From Actinospica acidithermotolerans (GTDB taxonomy: Bacteria; Actinomycetota; Actinomycetes; Streptomycetales; Catenulisporaceae), in contig NZ_JAGSOH010000019.1 of assembly GCF_018139625.1 (NCBI RefSeq), positions 1 to 64,000 on the forward strand: a stretch of DNA of 64,000 bases. The letters run 5' to 3'. The position numbers and the translations under genes were made by a program. Below the pieces are notes generated by a model that saw only the letters and a list, made by a program, of their open reading frames with translations, ran no database searches and had not been told where the DNA came from. Below are positions 15,436 through 24,020 of the stretch, piece after piece (position 1 is the stretch's first letter; every line of letters begins with the position of its first letter).

Positions 15436-16605
15436 GTGTTCATGTACTTCCCCACCAACTACGTGTGGAGCCTCTCCGTCGTCGCGACGCTCAACAACGG
15501 CGGCTACATCGACGAGGTCGACCGCGCCTGCAAGCCGGTCCTGCTGGCGTCCCAGAACGGCGACGACGCCGGCACCGAGGAGCTGTACGCGTCGTGGGCC
15601 GCCGTCGCGGACCGGCTCGTGCGCAAGGCGCAGGACGACGAGGCTCGCGGCCGGCTCATCGGCGCGGGGGAGACCTACTACCGGGCGTCGCTCTACACCT
15701 CGCAGTCCGAGCGGCTCCAGTCGCCGAAGTGGGAGGGGCGCAACGCCGCGTATCAGAAGTCGATCGACCTGCTGCTCAAGCACGTCGAGCTGAGCGGCGT
15801 GCCGCTGAGCACCGTGGAGATCCCCTACGAGGGCGCCTCGCTGCCCGGCTACCTCTACCGCGCGCCGGGCAGCGGCCCGCACCCGGTCGTCATCCAGTGG
15901 AACGGCCTGGACTCGACCAAGGAGATGATGTACTACTCCGGCTTCCCGCAGATGCTCGCCGAGCGCGGCATCTCCACGCTCATGGTCGACACCCCCGGAT
16001 CCGGCGAGGCGCTACGGCTGCGCGGCCTGACCGCCCGGCACGACACCGAGGCGTGGGCCGGAGCGATCATCGACCACATCGAGCAGAACGCCGGCGAGCT
16101 CGGCGTCGACCCGGAGCGCGTGGGCATCGTCGGCTGGTCCCTCGGCGGCTACTACGCCCCGCGCGCGGCGGCCTTCGAGAAGCGGCTCAAGCTCGCCGTC
16201 GCCTGGGGCGCCAACCACAACTGGGCCGAGGTGCAGGAGAAGCGGCGCAACCGCGAGGGCGAGAACCCGGTGCCGCACTACTGGGACCACGTGAAGTGGG
16301 TGTGGGGCGCGGCCGACATGGACGAGTTCATCGAGAAGACGAAGGGCATGCACCTCAACGGCGTCGCCGAGCAGATCACCGTTCCCCTGCTGATCACCCA
16401 CGGCGTCGGCGACCGTCAGATCTCCGTCGACTACGCCCACCAGACCTACGAGCAGGCCGTGAACAGCCCCAAGCGCGAGCTGCGGCTGTTCGAGGACCCC
16501 GAGGGCGGCACCGAGCACATCTCCATCGACAACATGCCCTACGCGGCAGGCATCATCGCCGACTGGGTCGCCGAGACCTTCAGCGAGCTGGCGTCAGGGG
16601 CCTGA
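15436..16605 (+). CDS. Alpha/beta hydrolase, DHPON-hydrolase/FrsA-like
   Basis: 389 aa, GTG start, AGGAGC upstream. It has a helical N-terminal cap (about residues 1-115) typical of the 2,6-dihydroxypseudooxynicotine-hydrolase group of C-C bond hydrolases. The hydrolase core follows: PVVIQWNGLDSTKEMMYY, nucleophile elbow GWSLGGYY (Ser about 235), acid strand LLITHGVGDRQISV and His in GGTEHISIDN. Enzymes of this group hydrolyse a C-C bond next to an aromatic or heteroaromatic ketone. With the divergent BBE-type oxidase this resembles parts of pyridine-alkaloid catabolism. Its last 12 bp overlap the convergent GntR gene. Confidence 0.85.
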   Translation: MFMYFPTNYVWSLSVVATLNNGGYIDEVDRACKPVLLASQNGDDAGTEELYASWAAVADRLVRKAQDDEARGRLIGAGETYYRASLYTSQSERLQSPKWEGRNAAYQKSIDLLLKHVELSGVPLSTVEIPYEGASLPGYLYRAPGSGPHPVVIQWNGLDSTKEMMYYSGFPQMLAERGISTLMVDTPGSGEALRLRGLTARHDTEAWAGAIIDHIEQNAGELGVDPERVGIVGWSLGGYYAPRAAAFEKRLKLAVAWGANHNWAEVQEKRRNREGENPVPHYWDHVKWVWGAADMDEFIEKTKGMHLNGVAEQITVPLLITHGVGDRQISVDYAHQTYEQAVNSPKRELRLFEDPEGGTEHISIDNMPYAAGIIADWVAETFSELASGA

Positions 16606-18084
16606 CGACCGGACGCTCCAGCCGGTCATCGCGCACAACCGGGCCAGCGCGGCAGATCGGTCCACGGCGACATCTCCCGAATGCGCCGCGAACCGATCGC
16701 CCGGTGCCAGCCCGGTCGTGTTCGCGGCGATGAGGCGGCCGTCCGAGTTCAGCAGCACGAGCTGTTCCGGCTCCGCGCACAGGGCCGGCATGATGCGGCG
16801 TTCGAGATGGTCGCAGAGTACGTCCATCGCCGCGATGCCGAGGGGCCGTTCGCCGTCCTCGAACATCGGCACGGCGAACGTGAATGTGTACTCATTCGTA
16901 CACGCGTAGTCGACGTACGGCCCGACCACGTGCTGCCGTCTGGTGCGGATCGGCACGTCGAACCATTCGTCGTTGAGGTAGTCGAAGTAGTCCGGCGCGT
17001 CCGGATCGAGGTTGACGCGCAGCGCCTCAGGCGTGCCGTCGCTGCGCCGCCACCACCACTCGAGCCAGTGCGCCGCGTCGTGCAAAACGTCGGGCGCGAC
17101 GACGATACCGGTGCCGACGGCGAGGTCGCTGAACGACTCCAGCGTCTCGTGGAGGCGGGGCCGGAGCATGCCGAGGTCGGCGAGCGCGTATCGCTCGGAC
17201 GCCTGCGTGGCCCGCACGTAGGAAGCCTGGAACGCATCGGCGGTCTGGCGCAGGCTGTGGAATACGCGCGCGATGTCGTCGGCGAGCGCGGCCCAAGTCC
17301 GTTCGAGGTTCATCGGCGCGCTCTGCCCCTCGGCTCGGTAGAGCTCGATGCGCCGCTGGATCAGCAGTTTCGCCTCGTATGCGATCTCTGTTTCGGCCGA
17401 CCGGCGGGCCAAGTCCGGGTCCGCCTCGGCGATGGCGTCGACCAGTGCGTGCCGGGCGCGGACCGCCTCGGCGTGCTGCTCGACGTCCATCAGGGACCAG
17501 ACATAGTCGCCGAGCTCGGCGCGCAGGTTCGCCTCCTGCTGCGCGAGGCGCGGCGATTGGGCGGCGGCGGCGAGTTCGGTGGCGAACTCGCTGTCCGCGC
17601 GACGGCGCTCGTCCGGCGTCGTCGCGGTGGCCAGCTTGTCGGCTCGCCTGCGCAGCGCCTCGATCTCCAGAGCGGTCGCGCGCTGCGCCGCCAGCGCCGC
17701 CGCGGTGCCCGAACTGGCCTGCCGGAGGTCGGCGACCTCCCGCAACTGCCGGGCCGTCAGCGTCGCCAGTCCCTCGCGTCCCAGGATGCTGCCGGACGAG
17801 CGCGCCACGAAGCTTCCGCCCGCGCGCCCGCGGCGGGTGACCACGAGGCCTCGCTCGCGCAAGGTCGCCAGCGCCTCGCGCAGAGTCAGCGTGGAGACGC
17901 CGAGCTGCTCGGAGAGCGCGGCCTCGGGGGGAAGCCGTTCCCCGGCCGGGATCAGCCCGAGCCGGATCGCCTCCGCGAGCCGGTCGGCGATCTGATCGGC
18001 GCGGCCCGGCTGCCCGCCGCCGAGGGTCTCGATCGCGCGGACCGCCGCGGTGGTCAGTGCGGGGACGCTGGGCGCCGTCGCCAT
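16594..18084 (-). CDS. GntR-FCD regulator with C-terminal Cache-like sensor domain
   Basis: 496 aa, about twice a normal FCD-GntR protein. Residues 20-100: winged helix (LAEAIRLGLIPAGERLPPEAALSEQLGVSTLTLREALATLRERGLV). Residues about 100-250: FCD-like helical domain. Residues about 270-495: an extra domain with the PDC/Cache signature (VGPYVDYACTNEYTFTFAVPMFEDG, then PLGIAAMDVLCDHLERRIMPAL, VLLNSDGRLIAAN). Cache domains normally sense small ligands outside the cell; here there is no membrane helix, so ligand binding is cytoplasmic. Divergent from an APC permease; control of that uptake gene is likely. Confidence 0.85.
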   Translation of the reverse strand: MATAPSVPALTTAAVRAIETLGGGQPGRADQIADRLAEAIRLGLIPAGERLPPEAALSEQLGVSTLTLREALATLRERGLVVTRRGRAGGSFVARSSGSILGREGLATLTARQLREVADLRQASSGTAAALAAQRATALEIEALRRRADKLATATTPDERRRADSEFATELAAAAQSPRLAQQEANLRAELGDYVWSLMDVEQHAEAVRARHALVDAIAEADPDLARRSAETEIAYEAKLLIQRRIELYRAEGQSAPMNLERTWAALADDIARVFHSLRQTADAFQASYVRATQASERYALADLGMLRPRLHETLESFSDLAVGTGIVVAPDVLHDAAHWLEWWWRRSDGTPEALRVNLDPDAPDYFDYLNDEWFDVPIRTRRQHVVGPYVDYACTNEYTFTFAVPMFEDGERPLGIAAMDVLCDHLERRIMPALCAEPEQLVLLNSDGRLIAANTTGLAPGDRFAAHSGDVAVDRSAALARLCAMTGWSVRSSGP

Positions 18085-18127
18085 CGCAGCCCTCCCTCTT
18101 CGCTCGCCGAGAAGCCTTGACGGCATA

Positions 18128-18143
18128 CATTTAAGGTTACATG
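18128..18143. promoter_or_regulatory. Candidate GntR operator
   Basis: CATTTAAGGTTACATG is an imperfect palindrome of form CATNTAANNTTANATG, the only AT-rich patch in the 118-bp region between the divergent gntR and permease starts. Confidence 0.5.
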
Positions 18144-18202
18144 ATTTACGCGATTCCGCACGTCAGCCAACCCGGTTCCCCCTCAACGATGAGCGAGGCA
18201 CG

Positions 18203-19891
18203 ATGAACGACACCGCCGGCGCGCCGGCCGAGCACGACGAGGACGCGGCCCATCTCGAGCGCCTCGGGTACAAACAGGAACTCCACCGCGTACTCGGACT
18301 CTTCGACAACTTCAGTGTGGCCTTCTCCTACCTCTCGCCGATGGTCGGGGTGTACTCGCTGTTCGTCCTCGGCGTGGGCACCGCCGGACCGCGCTATCTG
18401 TGGCTGATGGTCCCGGTCGTCGGATTCATGCTGCTGGTCGCCCTCGTCTTCGGCGAGCTGGCGAGCCACTACCCGATCGCCGGAGCGCTGTACCAGTACG
18501 GCAAGTGGAGCGTCGGACCGCGCTACGGCTGGTGGATCGGCTGGATCTACGGCCTGGCACTGCTGGTGACGGTCGCGAGCGTCGACACCGGAGTCGTCAG
18601 CTACCTGACGACGCTGCTGAACAACATCTTCAAGACCGATCTCAACGGCAGCTCGCACGGCACGATCCTCGTCGTCACCGTTCTGCTGATCGTCATCCAG
18701 ACGCTGATGAACACGGTCGGCGCGAAGCTGATGGGCCGGATCTCCCGGATCGGCGTGTTCGTCGAGACCATCGGCACGTTCGGCGTCGCCATCGCGCTCG
18801 CCGTCGCCGGCTTCCACCACGGCTTCGGCTTCCTGTTCAGCTCGCAGGGCGCGGAGCACGCGGCGTCGAACCCCCTCGGCGTCGACTTCTCCGGCAACTG
18901 GCTCACCGGCGCGGCCCTCGTGGCGATCCTGGCGCACGCCTACATCTTCTACGGGTTCGAATCCGCCGGCGACATCGCCGAGGAGACGAAATCGGCCTCG
19001 CGCACCGTGCCGAAGGCGATGAGCTCCGCCCTGCTCTACGGCGGCCTGGCCTCGGCCGTGCTCGTCGTCGGCCTGCTGCTGGCGATGCCCGCCGACGCGA
19101 AGGGCTACGCCTCGGCCGCGTCCTTCAGCGGCGGCGTCCCCGCGATCCTCGCGCAGCTCCCGTCCTGGGCGCAGGACTTCTTCCTCGTCGTCGTGTGCGT
19201 CGCGTTCTTCTCCTGCGGCACCGCGGTCCAGGGCGCGGGCTCCCGCCTGATGTACTCGTACGCCCGCGACGGCGTGCTCCCCTTCAGCAAGAAGCTGAGC
19301 TCCGTCTCGAAGCGCTTCCACACCCCGGTCGTCGCACTCGTCGTCGCCGGCGTGGTCCCGATCCTGTTCACGCTGCTCGTCAACGTGACGCCGTCGAAGA
19401 ACATGCACGTGCTCTGGTTCGACGTCCCCGCAGGCGTCAACGCGCTGACGCTCCTGGTGTCCTTCGGCGTATCAGGCATCTACCTGTCATTCCTGCTCAC
19501 CGTCATCGGCTCGATGATCGCCCGCGCCCGCGGCTGGCAGCCCGCCGGCTCGTTCCGCCTGGGCCGCTGGGGCTGGCCGGTCAGCATCGCCTCCGCCGCG
19601 TACCTGGCGCTGATGCTGCTGAACATCGTCTGGCCCTCCAGCCTGAGCAGCCCGCGCGGCAGCCTGTTCAACTACGGCTGGCTCACGCTGGTCGTCATGC
19701 TGGTACTGCTCCTCATCGGCGGCGTCTACGTCGCCATCGCCCGCCCGCACCTGCGACTCACGACGGCGGCGCCCGTGGCGGCCGCGGCAGCCGCCGAGGC
19801 CACGGTCCCCGCGCCCGCAGTCGCCGGCGACGCCGCGGGAGCTGCGGAGGCTGGGGCTGCGGAAACTGAGGCAGCGGAGGCCGCCGAGTAG
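18203..19891 (+). CDS. APC-superfamily amino-acid/amine permease
   Basis: 562 aa with about 12 membrane helices and a short hydrophilic N-terminus. The first-helix pattern LGLFDNFSVAFSYLSPMVGVYSLF and the helix-6 region AYIFYGFESAGDIAEETKSASRTVPKAM are typical of the GABA/choline/ethanolamine-type branch of the APC family. It has an unusual Ala/Glu-rich C-terminal tail (about 60 residues, AAAAAAEATVPAPA and similar) of low complexity. The start at 18203 is set by alignment to the family. Divergent from the GntR-Cache regulator and followed by a strong terminator; substrate not deducible. Confidence 0.88.
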   Translation: MNDTAGAPAEHDEDAAHLERLGYKQELHRVLGLFDNFSVAFSYLSPMVGVYSLFVLGVGTAGPRYLWLMVPVVGFMLLVALVFGELASHYPIAGALYQYGKWSVGPRYGWWIGWIYGLALLVTVASVDTGVVSYLTTLLNNIFKTDLNGSSHGTILVVTVLLIVIQTLMNTVGAKLMGRISRIGVFVETIGTFGVAIALAVAGFHHGFGFLFSSQGAEHAASNPLGVDFSGNWLTGAALVAILAHAYIFYGFESAGDIAEETKSASRTVPKAMSSALLYGGLASAVLVVGLLLAMPADAKGYASAASFSGGVPAILAQLPSWAQDFFLVVVCVAFFSCGTAVQGAGSRLMYSYARDGVLPFSKKLSSVSKRFHTPVVALVVAGVVPILFTLLVNVTPSKNMHVLWFDVPAGVNALTLLVSFGVSGIYLSFLLTVIGSMIARARGWQPAGSFRLGRWGWPVSIASAAYLALMLLNIVWPSSLSSPRGSLFNYGWLTLVVMLVLLLIGGVYVAIARPHLRLTTAAPVAAAAAAEATVPAPAVAGDAAGAAEAGAAETEAAEAAE

Positions 19892-19905
19892 CTGAACGGT
19901 CGAAG

Positions 19906-19951
19906 AGACCGGCGCCGCGCACACCTCTCCCGTACGCGGCGCCGGTCTTTT
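19906..19951 (+). terminator. Intrinsic terminator after permease
   Basis: Perfect 14-bp stem AGACCGGCGCCGCG / CGCGGCGCCGGTCT, 15-nt loop, followed by a T-run (CTTTTCG). Confidence 0.9.
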
Positions 19952-20017
19952 CGCATCCGCTACACGAGTCGCGTCCGCTTCATGCGTCGCATCCGTTACA
20001 CGGCTCGCGTCCGCTGT
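19952..20017. repeat. Pair of 30-bp direct repeats at glycosyltransferase 3' end
   Basis: 19952-19981 and 19988-20017 are near-identical (CGCATCCGYTACACG start, then CGCGTCCGCT). The second copy contains the glycosyltransferase stop codon, so the 3' end of the gene was duplicated. Confidence 0.7.
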
Positions 20018-21159
20018 GCGAGCGCTTCCATCAGCGGGAGTGCCTCGGCAGGCTCCGGCAGCCCATTGATCTCGTCCTGAATCCGCCGCGCGGCGGCCGT
20101 GTACGACGTGTCGCTCAGCAGCGAAGTCACGGCCCGAGCCGCATCCTCGGCCCTGAACGCCACCGGATCGAGCTCCACCGCCGTACCGAGCTCGACGCAC
20201 CGCCGCGTGTTGTGCGGCTGGTCCGCGCCCATCGGCAGCAGCACAGACGGGATGCCGTGCGCCAACGAGCCGATGAGCGTGCCCGACCCGCCGTGCGCGA
20301 TCACCATGTCCGCCTCGGCCAGCACCTCGTCCTGCGGAATGAACGACTCGATGCGCACGTGCTCCGGTTGCGGCCCGAACGACGCGGGATCAAGCTGCCG
20401 ACCCACGGTCGTCACCACCCGGACCGGCAGGTCGCGCAGCCCGGCGAGCACTCGCTCGAAGACACTCCGGTGCGTGTCGAACGTCCCCAGCGTGAAGTAG
20501 ATCAGAGGCCTGCCTCCACCTCCGCCTCCACCTCCAGCGCGCTCGCGTCGCACCACCCGGTCACCCGATCCACACCAGAACGTCCCCTCCGGCAGCGGAT
20601 ACCGCGGATCACGCAAGCTGGGCGGCGCAGGCATGATGACCAGTTCCCCGTTCAGCCGCGCCATCTGCGGGTCGGCCACGAGCCCCCACTCCGTCCGCAA
20701 CGCCGCGATCGGGTCGCGAACGACGTCCGGCCGGGCCAGCCCGCCGGCCAGCAGCACGATGACGTTCACGCACGGAATCCCGAGCACCTCCGCCGCGATC
20801 GCCGACCCGAAGTCGACCTCGTCGCGCACGATCACGTCCGGCTTCCACTCCAGCGCGATCTCCCGCACAGCCGTCGCATGCCGCCGAGCACCCCGCCCGG
20901 CGAATCCGTCCCGCATGACCTGCTCCTCGCGCGCCAGGTCGACCGGCTCGAGCTGCGGTTCGGCCTCAGCCGCCACGCCGGCCCGCGGCTTGGGCTCACT
21001 CGTCCGAAAGGCCGCGAACCCGGCCCCCCGGATCTCCTCGTACCGCCTCCCGGAACCCGCCACGGCCACGGTGTGCCCGGCCGCCTGAGCAGCTCGGGCG
21101 AAGGGGACGAGCGGCCGGAAGTGCCCGCTGCCGCCGATGAACGTGAACAGAATACGCAT
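19996..21159 (-). CDS. GT1-family (MGT-like) glycosyltransferase
   Basis: 387 aa starting MRILFTFIGGSGHFRPLVPFA, the classic N-terminus of macrolide-type GT1 enzymes (H in GHFRP is the catalytic base position). The C-terminal nucleotide-sugar motif is intact: FIPQDEVLAEADMVIAHGG, GTLIGSLAHGIPSVLLP, DQPHNTRRC. The enzyme transfers a sugar from an NDP-sugar to a small acceptor. A run of eight glycines (GGGGGGGG) interrupts the interdomain linker, encoded by a CTCCAC-type hexamer repeat at about 20515-20537. No secondary-metabolite genes flank it; a detoxifying or resistance role is possible. Confidence 0.9.
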   Translation of the reverse strand: MRILFTFIGGSGHFRPLVPFARAAQAAGHTVAVAGSGRRYEEIRGAGFAAFRTSEPKPRAGVAAEAEPQLEPVDLAREEQVMRDGFAGRGARRHATAVREIALEWKPDVIVRDEVDFGSAIAAEVLGIPCVNVIVLLAGGLARPDVVRDPIAALRTEWGLVADPQMARLNGELVIMPAPPSLRDPRYPLPEGTFWCGSGDRVVRRERAGGGGGGGGRPLIYFTLGTFDTHRSVFERVLAGLRDLPVRVVTTVGRQLDPASFGPQPEHVRIESFIPQDEVLAEADMVIAHGGSGTLIGSLAHGIPSVLLPMGADQPHNTRRCVELGTAVELDPVAFRAEDAARAVTSLLSDTSYTAAARRIQDEINGLPEPAEALPLMEALAQRTRAV

Positions 21160-21329
21160 TTCGCCGAGCCTACCCGCCCAGCCCGTGGCACGCGGCGTGC
21201 GCTGCACGGCTGGCGGCGTTCCGGTGCTCGCTGCGCGGCGTGCTGCGTGCCTGCGTGCGGCGTACATGCATGCTGCGTGCCGAGTACCGCGAGCCGACTT
21301 GCGCAGTGCGTGCGACACGACTAGCTTCG

Positions 21330-21345
21330 TGAGAGTAAACTCTCA
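21330..21345. promoter_or_regulatory. Palindromic operator before cupin gene
   Basis: TGAGAGTAAACTCTCA: perfect 7-bp arms around AA, ending 16 nt before the cupin ATG. It likely blocks transcription or start-site access when bound. No regulator gene is adjacent. The rest of 21160-21361 is low-complexity (repeated GCTGCGTGC) without a gene. Confidence 0.6.
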
Positions 21346-21361
21346 TCACTTAGGGGGACCC

Positions 21362-21841
21362 ATGCCCGCAAACCCCGCGGCCGTACCCGTCGCCATCACC
21401 ACGGCCGACGGCGGCGAGACGATCGATCTCGGTCCGGCGCGTATCAGGATCCTGGAGGACGGCTCGACGACCGGCCACCGGCTCGGCATGGCCGAGATCA
21501 CCATCGCCCCGCACACCGACGGCCCGCCGCAGCACCGGCACGCGCGGCACGACGAGGGCTTCTACATCGTCTCCGGCACGGCGGTGTTCACCGTCGGCGA
21601 GGACCGGCACCGCGCGACGGCGGGCACGCTGGTGATGGTGCCGCCGGGAGCCCCGCACACGTTCGCCAACCCGGGCGACGAGCCGCTGGTCATGGTCAAC
21701 ACGTTCACGCCCGACCTGTACGTGCAGTACTTCAGAGACCTGCGAAAGATGATGGAGTCGACGGGCGCCCCGCTCAGCCCCGACGCCACGGCGACGGTCA
21801 TGAGCAGCTACGCCACCGAGACCGCGACGGACTACGCCTGA
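21362..21841 (+). CDS. Cupin-2 domain protein
   Basis: 159 aa with a single cupin barrel. Motif 1 is PPQHRHARHDEGFYIVSG (three His plus Glu for the metal) and motif 2 is MVPPGAPHTFAN. This resembles small quercetinase-like or sensor cupins. The AGGGGGA ribosome site lies 3 nt before the ATG, and a palindromic operator sits directly upstream. The stop overlaps the convergent F420-type reductase by 10 bp. Substrate unknown. Confidence 0.85.
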   Translation: MPANPAAVPVAITTADGGETIDLGPARIRILEDGSTTGHRLGMAEITIAPHTDGPPQHRHARHDEGFYIVSGTAVFTVGEDRHRATAGTLVMVPPGAPHTFANPGDEPLVMVNTFTPDLYVQYFRDLRKMMESTGAPLSPDATATVMSSYATETATDYA

Positions 21842-22287
21842 TCGTCTGGTCCCATCGCTGGCGGGGCGACGCGCAGAATGCGGTAGTGCTTCTTGCGAAG
21901 GACGGTGAGCACGAGTCGGGCCGCGAAAGGGAAGGCCGCCCGTCCGCGCTCAGCGTCGCAGGGACCGACGCCGGTCACACGAAGGGTCGCGCCGCCGTGG
22001 ATGAGCGTGCAGCCGCCGGCCGCCTCCACGTTGCGCAGCCAATCCACGTTGGGCCCGTAGGTGAGCTCGGCGACGAAGCCCTCGGGCACGCTCGCGAGGA
22101 GAAGCGGCGTCCGGTACTCGCGACCGCTCTTGCGCCCCCGGTGGACGACCACGGAGAACGGCCCGCGTCCTGCGAGCGCGAGGCGGCTGGTGGCGCGGTT
22201 CAGCGTGTTGTTGAGCGTGCGCAGGTAGCCCTTGCGCAGTCGTTTGAGCAGGTCCCCGCTACGGCCGGCCGTCCTCGTCACGCTCAC
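21832..22287 (-). CDS. Deazaflavin (F420)-dependent nitroreductase-family protein
   Basis: 151 aa from GTG. It has the DDN/F420H2-dependent quinone-reductase pattern: LNRATSRLALAGRGPFSVVVHRGRKSGREYRTPLLL, then VNWLRN-like VDWLRNVEAAGG, and the C-terminal YRILRV. The split beta-barrel flavin-fold family uses reduced coenzyme F420, so the host should make F420, as Actinobacteria do. The start is uncertain: GTG at 22287 or 22281; upstream codons are not family-like. Function may be reduction of quinones or xenobiotics. Confidence 0.83.
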   Translation of the reverse strand: MSVTRTAGRSGDLLKRLRKGYLRTLNNTLNRATSRLALAGRGPFSVVVHRGRKSGREYRTPLLLASVPEGFVAELTYGPNVDWLRNVEAAGGCTLIHGGATLRVTGVGPCDAERGRAAFPFAARLVLTVLRKKHYRILRVAPPAMGPDDQA

Positions 22288-22424
22288 CGATCTTACGCCG
22301 CGGTTTCCGAGGTCTCCGGCGTGAGCGCGCTCACCGCCCAGCGGGAACCGTCCGCCGCACTTTGTCAGGGGCCGGGTCGGCTGCATGATGGGTTCGGTAG
22401 CCGCGGACGTGGGTGCGCCGCGGT

Positions 22425-22508
22425 GTGAGGTGGGACGCCATGGCCGCCGCCGTCATGGACGTCGTCCGCGGCACCGAGCGGGCGAAGAAGGCGACCGCGG
22501 AGAAGTAG
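22425..22508 (+). CDS. Possible 27-residue peptide
   Basis: Short frame ending AMAAAVMDVVRGTERAKKATAEK, basic and helical, possible starts GTG 22425 or ATG 22440 (AGGTGGG before the latter). Codon use is G/C-rich at third positions and a good terminator follows 31 nt downstream. No homologue recognised. Apart from this and the terminator, 22288-22613 holds nothing I can support. Confidence 0.25.
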   Translation: MRWDAMAAAVMDVVRGTERAKKATAEK

Positions 22509-22539
22509 AAGCACAGCCGGAAGCGGAGAGGGGAACCGG

Positions 22540-22584
22540 CGGACGGCCCGGCAACCCGCGTACGAGCGGGCGCCGGGCCGTCCG
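22540..22584. terminator. Terminator downstream of zwf
   Basis: Perfect 13-bp stem CGGACGGCCCGGC / GCCGGGCCGTCCG with a 19-nt loop, 29 nt past the zwf stop. It can serve both strands. Confidence 0.8.
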
Positions 22585-22613
22585 GTGTGCCTTCTGGCCT
22601 TACATCAAGAGCC

Positions 22614-24020
22614 TCATACTTCGTCCGGCGTCCACGGCTTGTGCCACTTGGCGTGGCCGCGCACCAGCTTGTCGGCCTCGGCGGTCGGACCCCAGCTGCC
22701 GCGTTCGTAGGAGTGGACCGGCGGTGCGGCGTCGATCAGGGGCTGCACGATGCGCCAGGACTCCTCGACGCTGTCCTCGCGGGCGAACAGCTGGGCGTCG
22801 CCGACGAGGGCGCCGTGCAGGAGGCGCTCGTAGGGCTCGAGGGGCTCGCCGAGCTCCTGGGCGAACGAGGAGTCGAGGGTGAGGGGCACCCAGCCGCCGT
22901 CGTTGTCCTTGGCGGTCAGCGCGAGGCGCAGGCCCGGGTTCGGGTCGATGCGCAGCACGATCTGGTTCTGCTCGGCCTGCTGCAGCTTCGGCAGGAACGC
23001 GAGGCGCGGGGACCGGCGCAGGTGCAGGCGGACCTCGGTGACGCGCTCGGCCATGGCCTTGCCGGCGCGCAGGAAGATCGGGACGCCGGCCCAGCGCCAG
23101 TTGTCGATCTCCAGGCGCAGCGCGGCGTACGTCTCGGTGTCCGAGTCCTTGCGCACGCCCGGCACGTCGAGGTAGCCGGCGTACTGTCCGCGCACATAGT
23201 GCTTCGGGTCCGCGGCGCTGACCGACTTGAGCAGCTCGCCGGTCTTGTCGCGCAGGTCGTCCGCGCCGGCGCCGACCGGGGGCTCCATGGTGACGAGCGC
23301 GAGCACCTGCAGCAGGTGGTTCTGCACCACGTCGCGCAGTGCGCCGACCGGATCGTAGAACGCGCCGCGGTCCTCGACGCCGAAGTTCTCCGCCATCGTG
23401 ATCTGTATGGCCGAGACGCTGTGCCGGTCCCAGAGTTCGGCCAGCGCCAGGTTCGCGAAGCGCAGGTACTCGACCTCGATGACGGGGGCCTTGCCGAGGA
23501 AGTGGTCGAGGCGCAGCAGCTGCTCCTCGGCGAGCACCGCGCGCAGCCGCGTGTTCAGGTCGCGGGCCGAATCCAGGTCGTGGCCGAACGGCTTCTCCAC
23601 GGCGACGCGTGCGCCGGTCAGCATGTCGTGCGCGCCGAGCTTCTCGACGATCGGCCCGAACAGCGACGGCGGCATCTGCAGGTAGTGGACGGCGCGGGCG
23701 TCGGGGCCGAGCTCCTCGGCGAGCCGGGCGTAGAGCGCGTCGTCCGTCACGTCGCCGGAGATGTAGGACAGCCGCTTGGCGAACCGCTCGAACACTGTCT
23801 CGTCGACCTTCTCGCCGGAGTCGGCGATGCTGGTCTTCGCGTGCTCGATCAGTTGCGCGAGAGTCCAGTCCTGGGCCGCGACGCCGATGATCCGGCAGTC
23901 GAGCAGCCCGCGCCGCTCCAGGCGGTAAAGGGCGCGCAGAGTCATCTTGCGCGCGAGGTCGCCGGTGATTCCGAAGTCGACCAGGGTGTCGGCCGGCTTG
24001 CGGTTGTCGTCGCTCGCCAT
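22614..24020 (-). CDS. zwf: Glucose-6-phosphate 1-dehydrogenase
   Basis: 468 aa, oxidises glucose-6-phosphate to 6-phosphogluconolactone with NADP+, opening the pentose-phosphate pathway. NADP-binding FGITGDLARKM lies near the N-terminus (family consensus GASGDLA). The active-site block RLDHFLGKAPV carries the catalytic His and the substrate-binding Lys. EKPFGHDL and the C-terminal substrate motifs are conserved. The start at 24020 has GGAAGG upstream. It stands alone, without the tal, pgl or opcA neighbours usual in Actinobacteria, which suggests a second, separately controlled copy. Confidence 0.95.
   Translation of the reverse strand: MASDDNRKPADTLVDFGITGDLARKMTLRALYRLERRGLLDCRIIGVAAQDWTLAQLIEHAKTSIADSGEKVDETVFERFAKRLSYISGDVTDDALYARLAEELGPDARAVHYLQMPPSLFGPIVEKLGAHDMLTGARVAVEKPFGHDLDSARDLNTRLRAVLAEEQLLRLDHFLGKAPVIEVEYLRFANLALAELWDRHSVSAIQITMAENFGVEDRGAFYDPVGALRDVVQNHLLQVLALVTMEPPVGAGADDLRDKTGELLKSVSAADPKHYVRGQYAGYLDVPGVRKDSDTETYAALRLEIDNWRWAGVPIFLRAGKAMAERVTEVRLHLRRSPRLAFLPKLQQAEQNQIVLRIDPNPGLRLALTAKDNDGGWVPLTLDSSFAQELGEPLEPYERLLHGALVGDAQLFAREDSVEESWRIVQPLIDAAPPVHSYERGSWGPTAEADKLVRGHAKWHKPWTPDEV

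Noticed and set aside
13729-16605. Assigning a nicotine pathway outright
   Set aside because: Only two family-level similarities; the key hydroxylases, ketone dehydrogenase and transporter are absent, so it stays a hypothesis.
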